Part shown: piece by piece, positions 59,550 to 64,000 of the stretch | Layout: the number at the start of each line of letters is the position of its first letter | Numbering within the stretch: the first letter of the stretch is position 1 | From: Syngnathus acus | Lineage: Eukaryota; Chordata; Actinopteri; Syngnathiformes; Syngnathidae | Assembly (NCBI RefSeq): GCF_901709675.1 | Contig: NC_051099.1 | Location: 5,890,001 to 5,954,000 of the forward strand | Length of the DNA stretch: 64,000 bases | Direction: 5' to 3' | The notes under the pieces: generated by a model | Told to the model about the DNA's origin: nothing | Databases searched by the model: none | The model's input: the letters and a program-made list of their open reading frames with translations, nothing else | Translations under genes and position numbers: made by a program

Positions 59550-61647
59550 TTAAGATGCTGTTTGCTGGACTCCATCATTGCCTGGTGTTGGCATATCTAC
59601 CGCCCCCTCAAGGCTACTGAAGGAACTGCAGCTATCGGTGTCATCCAAAGAGGCAAATTCCATTTCTTTGTTTAATTCTTCCACACAGTCATCCTCATCT
59701 TCCTGCTCCACCCTGGATTCCATCGCTGATGTTTTACTGGCATTTACCAGATGAGACAAGGAAGGTGAGAAAAAAGGTGACAGAGAGAAGGGCACCTTGG
59801 GAGAGGAAGCTGGGGACTGATAGGGGGAAGCAGTGAGTGGAGCCCTGGGCGAAACAGATGGGAATTGATATTGCGTTGAGGTGGTTGGACAAGTGCGTGG
59901 GGCGGAAGACAGTTTGGGAGGAAGTGGCGGTACGGATTCAGCTGGATAGGGAGAGAGTGAGGGAGACACGGAGGATGTGATTGCTGAGGATGGCTGCATG
60001 TAGTCGGGGTCATCGGAAGGATGCTCCTCCAATGTCGGGAGCTTGGCCTCTACTTGTTCCTCCACTGCTTGTGGTGATTGGCAGTCCTGGCTTGCAGGTG
60101 TTGTCAAGGTTCGGGCTTTACATTTTCTTCTGGTCTTGGGCATAAGTGGGGGCGGGGGCGGCGGAGCGAGCGGGGGCAACATCAGGGTGGATGTCTCGGT
60201 GGACACCCGCACCTTGAAGCTGCGTTTCATCAAGCGCCGCTTTGATAACATGCTGTCAGACTGAAGGAAAAGAGGATTGATGAAGCACAGCGCGCCAAGG
60301 CCCGAGCCACAGTCCAGTTCCCTGGGGCTGCGTGTCTCAATAGGACAAAATTCGCGGAACAGGACTGAATTCGGATCCGATTTTTGGTCACATTCGGCGA
60401 TAGTCGTCTGGTTGTCGGGTTGTGTGGTGGGAGCAGGCGGAGCTGAAGAGACTGGTTGTGCAGGAGCGTCAGGTTGGGCTGAGACAGAAGAGTCTGGAGT
60501 CTTCCCTTTGCTCGTCTGGGTCTTCGGGGGCTCCCGCGGCCCCCGCACATTGAGGTGAGAGCTCCAGAATTCTAGTGAAGAAATTGTTGGTGCTTTATTT
60601 ACAGAAATTAGAAATCAGTCCACAACCTTTCATGCTGCAGCAAGAATTAAAAATATATATATTTCCAGGCCGCTTTATCATCGAATTAAGCTGCTTCCAA
60701 ACAAAATGGCCGCCTATTCAATATAGAGCATGCTCCCTTTAATTTCCTGTCGATTGGCGAAACCGGTATTGAGGTGAAAAATATATATTTTTGTGAAACC
60801 AACCTATTCCCATGTGAGAGATGGACTCCAGCTCTTTGTGGGAAGTTGCTTTAGCGATGGCTTCAGGAAGCTCCAGAGGAAAGGGTAATACATCTCTGGT
60901 ACAAAAGTATCATAAGTTCCTATTAATTCTTTTAAAAAAAAATACACTCGTATATTATGTTGGCCATATGACCAAGCGAACCATAGCAGAATGTAAAATG
61001 ATCTTTACCTGCTGACACAATAGAATGAAACCAGTCTCGGAAGGTCTGGAAAGCTGATCGCTGATGTTTCCAGAGACAGAGCTGAGATTGACAAGTAAAC
61101 TGTGGTCAACATCTCAACATGGTGGAAAGCCCCCTAAAATAATTACATTCTGACAAAATGGACCCCAACAATAATCATAGACCCGGAACACTTCCCAAAC
61201 AACAGCTTGGAAGTCAACCAGCATCTGATATCATTCTTAATTGGAACAACTTACTTGAATGTTCCTCCCTGATTCCAAACTGTTGCACAAAGGATGGCAC
61301 GCTGTCATCCACCAGACGCACGCACAACACATTCCTCTGAGACGTGCGAGACCTTCGCACCAGGAACGTCTGCAAGACAATGCACGATTGGACTATCCGG
61401 TGTAGAAAAAGAAGCAAGCAGCTGTTTTTTCCAAGTGTCTGACCCCAGGAGGTTCCCTCTGCAGAATGTGCAGGGCGGTGGCGGGGTTGATTGACAACTG
61501 CATCCAGACGGGCACCGTCAACAAGAGTCGGTCCAAGACGCTGACATTCTTCAGAGACCCGCCTCCTCGCTGGTGGCCCGTGAACTTGCGCTCTGACCCC
61601 TGGGTAGGCTCTGGAAAATCATACAGAGGCTCCTCTTGCTGCGCCAT
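59550..61647 (-). CDS. rin1: Ras and Rab interactor 1-like, SH2/proline-rich part only, 5 exons
   Basis: RIN1 normally links Ras, Rab5 and ABL kinases. Exons (minus): 61647-61444, 61369-61255, 61081-61009, 60895-60804, 60571-59550. They total 1506 nt and encode 501 aa; human RIN1 is 783. The SH2 domain starts VLDRLLLTVPVWMQLS and continues ILQREPPG-TFLVRRSRTSQRNVLCVRL. The block LPEAIAKATSHKELESISHM-GIEFWSS matches human RIN1, as does RSFKVRVSTETS before a proline run. The frame then stops after SLEGAVDMPTPGNDGVQQTAS. The RH, VPS9 (Rab5 GEF) and RA (Ras-binding) domains are absent from the window. The gene is either truncated, or the last exon reads past an unused donor and the remaining exons are lost or elsewhere. 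Confidence 0.85.
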
Positions 61648-63640
61648 CTACAAAAAAATGGAATGTGGGTGTCAGTTTTGAATAAATGCATACCATTGTG
61701 ACAACAGTGGATTTTACAACAGGAAGCACTGCACACACCTGCGTGATAAATCCTGGACCTTGTCAGCAAGTTCAGACTTGGTTCAAGTGCAGACGGAGCT
61801 CATGAGGAGCTGTGAAAATAAATGCGGAAAGTAAATTGTAACCTCCCACAGGCACATGGAATTCGCAACAGCACTACATTATGTAACATGAGTGAAGTAT
61901 GTACAGTAGCCGATCCATATTTCACCATCTTCATCTAAGGTACCCTTCAAACTTACCGACAACAGGAATGTTTTTACCTGGCTGCTCGTTTCCACACGTT
62001 TTATTTGCTTTGGATGACACATGCTCCTATTATTGTTGTTATGACATGCATATTTATAAACGTCCAGGGAAAATAACACTTTGGCCTGCCATAACGAGTG
62101 CTCCAAAGTCCAGAGTTTGTCTTCTACTTTTCCTCCTCCTACTTCTCTTCCTTTTCTTCTTCATTTCCTTCTTATTCGGTAGCTCCTCCCATCTCACCTG
62201 GCAACACCTGGAAATATTCGTTGAGTGGAATAACATAAAATAATTAATAGTGTTGAAATGAAATGCATTAACGTACGCTACGGTTTGAGATAAAGATAGA
62301 GATAATGTATCTTAAAACATGTTTTCGTACTCTGGTTGTGACGTCAAAGCACTCCGTTTCCAAGATAAAAAAAAATGGCGTTAAACGTGGTTTTTTAAAA
62401 CTTGTTTTGTCAACTAATGACATATAGTATTATTATTTGTATTACATATATATTTTATTTTAAATGTTATTTTAAATTCATTTGTATAATTGATAAATAC
62501 GTCACTGGGATCCTGTATTGAGGGGAAAGTGCGCCCCCTGTTGATCTAAAGAATATCGAGCCGGATATGCTATTTGAAATACAGCTCCGGGAACCGCGTT
62601 GGGTAAGGAGTTCTTCAGCTAAATGCTAAGCTCAAATCGTTGTTCTTCCCCGCCTTTTTCGTTTGAAATAGTGGCACCGCGGAGTTTGCTCGTGGAAACC
62701 GAGTTGTTATATCACTTCTGTGATTCCGGTTAGGGTAAACACGCGAAAGAGGCTTCACGTAGTCCTCTCTGACGTCGTTATATCGCGAGCAGAACTACGC
62801 TAGCTTAGCTAGTAGCATCAGCCACATTCTACAAGATGTCGTTTCCAGCCGACGCGTCACTGGCCTTACTTCCTTCGTGATATTCTAATGTTTAGTTTCC
62901 CAGTTTGACACAACTAGGGTTTATTAGTGTGTGCACCTAGTTAACGGTATATTTGGTCCACGTTTTTTTCAATGACGTGAAGCAGCTAGCAGGTTTATTT
63001 GCTCAGCTAATGTACCTGTTAGCCAAGTCAATTCGCTCCGATAGAACCTTGGCTTACCTTTTGAAATAATTTCACGTGGCAGTGAAAGTGATAGACGTCA
63101 TAGTTGTAATAGGCAAATGAAACAGTCATTAGCTGTAGTCAAATGAAGTGGATCTCAAACTTTTTTTTGTTGTTGCTAAGTGCCAGGTTAAATATTTACC
63201 TGTACAGAGGTCTCCAAGTACGGCCATCATGGGCAACTCTTGTAGCGCTAAATTTATAAAATATATTAAGTATTATCATAAGACATTGTGCTTAAGTTTG
63301 ATTGCACATAAGTCAAACCAATATTGTTACTACTCATTCTGTATTGATATGGTAGGTTTTCTGCCTCTTCCTGGGTCGAGCGCATCCACTCATTTTGCCC
63401 CCTTTTATAAGTTTATAAATTTGGGCAACTTGGTAGCTAATTTGAAATTTGTAGTTGCTGGCACTGTCGAACACACGTGCTGACTTGTCTCTCAGAAAAG
63501 ATGTTGGATTGGTTGACCTGGCTTTACTGACATCACCAATGTGATCAACATAACGGGCACCCTTGAGTTGATTAATTCAGAATTCCAACAATGCTGACAC
63601 CTACATCACTTTTTCTTGCAGATGCCTGCTTGTTACAGAG
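61648..63640. promoter_or_regulatory. Head-to-head region between rin1-like (-) and rbm14-like (+)
   Basis: About 2 kb with both 5' ends. A GC-richer, CpG-containing segment at 62515-62870 is the likely rbm14 promoter. A possible non-coding exon ends at about 62602 (GTTGG/GTAAGG) and joins the acceptor TTGCAG at 63620. The rest is AT-rich with no recognised coding exon. Confidence 0.4.
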
Positions 63641-64000
63641 ATGAGTGGCGACAACGTCAAGTTGTTTGTGGGAAACCTTCCTCTAGATGCGACTCAAGAT
63701 GAGATCAATAAACTCTTTGCTCCTTACGGGGAAATCAACACCTGCTCCTTGCTCAGACAGTATGCCTTTGTTACCCTGAAGGGAGAAGGTGCTGCGGACA
63801 GGTATGATCACAGTGGAATATTCCCTCAAATACTGGTTCTTTAATACCCCCTCCCCCCAACAGGGCCATACGGTATCTTGATGGCAAGGAGTACCGAGGC
63901 AGGCCCCTTGTGGTGGAGGAGTCACGCGCACGTCCCCCCAACTCCACCAAAGTGTTTGTGGGAAACTTGAGCGCCACATGCTCTGCCGATGACCTGCACG
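63641..64000 (+). CDS. rbm14: RNA-binding protein 14-like, 5' part (cut by window end)
   Basis: RBM14 proteins are nuclear coactivators and paraspeckle components with two N-terminal RRMs. Exons seen: 63641-63801 and 63864-64000 (continues). RRM1 has RNP2 LFVGNL and RNP1-like RQYAFVTL. The linker [14 protein letters not shown] is followed by RRM2 starting [10 protein letters not shown]. This order and spacing fit RBM14 better than RBM4, which also has two N-terminal RRMs. The intron at 63802-63863 is only 62 bp. The low-complexity C-terminal part lies beyond the window, so the exact member is inferred. RBM14, RIN1 and DPP3 are close neighbours on human 11q13. Confidence 0.8.

Noticed and set aside
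63148-63483. 111-aa frame between rin1-like and rbm14-like
   Set aside because: It has no domain, no signal of selection that I can see, and lies in the presumed 5' intron of rbm14-like.

Overview
The window is nuclear DNA of a ray-finned (teleost-like) fish. The genes are split into many short exons with GT-AG introns, most of them 70-150 bp. The proteins are clear vertebrate orthologues, and the intergenic DNA carries GATA/CA microsatellites, hAT-type MITEs and a foldback element typical of compact fish genomes. I cannot name the species. I rebuilt ten complete gene models and one partial model exon by exon. In every complete model the summed exon lengths close in frame from ATG to stop.

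Layout. (1) 294-5710, minus strand: two tandem serotonin-gated channel genes, htr3a-like and htr3b-like. (2) 6483-13942, plus: usp28, a deubiquitinase. HTR3A-HTR3B-USP28 is the mirror image of the human 11q23 block. (3) 15464-19530, minus: a VWA7-like secreted or anchored von Willebrand A protein. (4) 20836-31220, plus: rap1gap2, with a large first intron full of microsatellite and a hAT MITE. (5) 32797-36704, plus: ncbp3, an RNA cap-binding cofactor. RAP1GAP2 and NCBP3 are also close together in human (17p13). (6) 36705-39678: a foldback/long-TIR element with a tRNA-derived SINE in its spacer. (7) 39679-47872, plus: pcf11, mRNA 3'-end processing and termination. (8) 48625-49936, minus: ccdc90b, a mitochondrial coiled-coil membrane protein. 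(9) 50147-53419, plus: alg8, N-glycan glucosyltransferase, sharing a 210-bp bidirectional promoter with ccdc90b. (10) 54821-59004, plus: dpp3, zinc dipeptidyl peptidase III. (11) 59550-61647, minus: a rin1-like gene that keeps the SH2 and proline-rich parts but has no VPS9 or RA domain in the window. (12) 63641-64000+, plus: an rbm14-like two-RRM protein, cut by the window end. The last six genes match human 11q13-q14 neighbours.

These are housekeeping and signalling genes kept together by synteny; they do not form a pathway. I found no operon, CRISPR array, rRNA gene or intact tRNA gene. Nor did I find a convincing new multi-gene system. The points most worth a second look are the truncated rin1-like gene, the foldback element with nested SINE, an in-frame alternative first exon of rap1gap2, two GC-AG introns, loss of the SUMO-interacting motif in usp28, a cysteine-rich loop in dpp3 and a coding minisatellite in pcf11.
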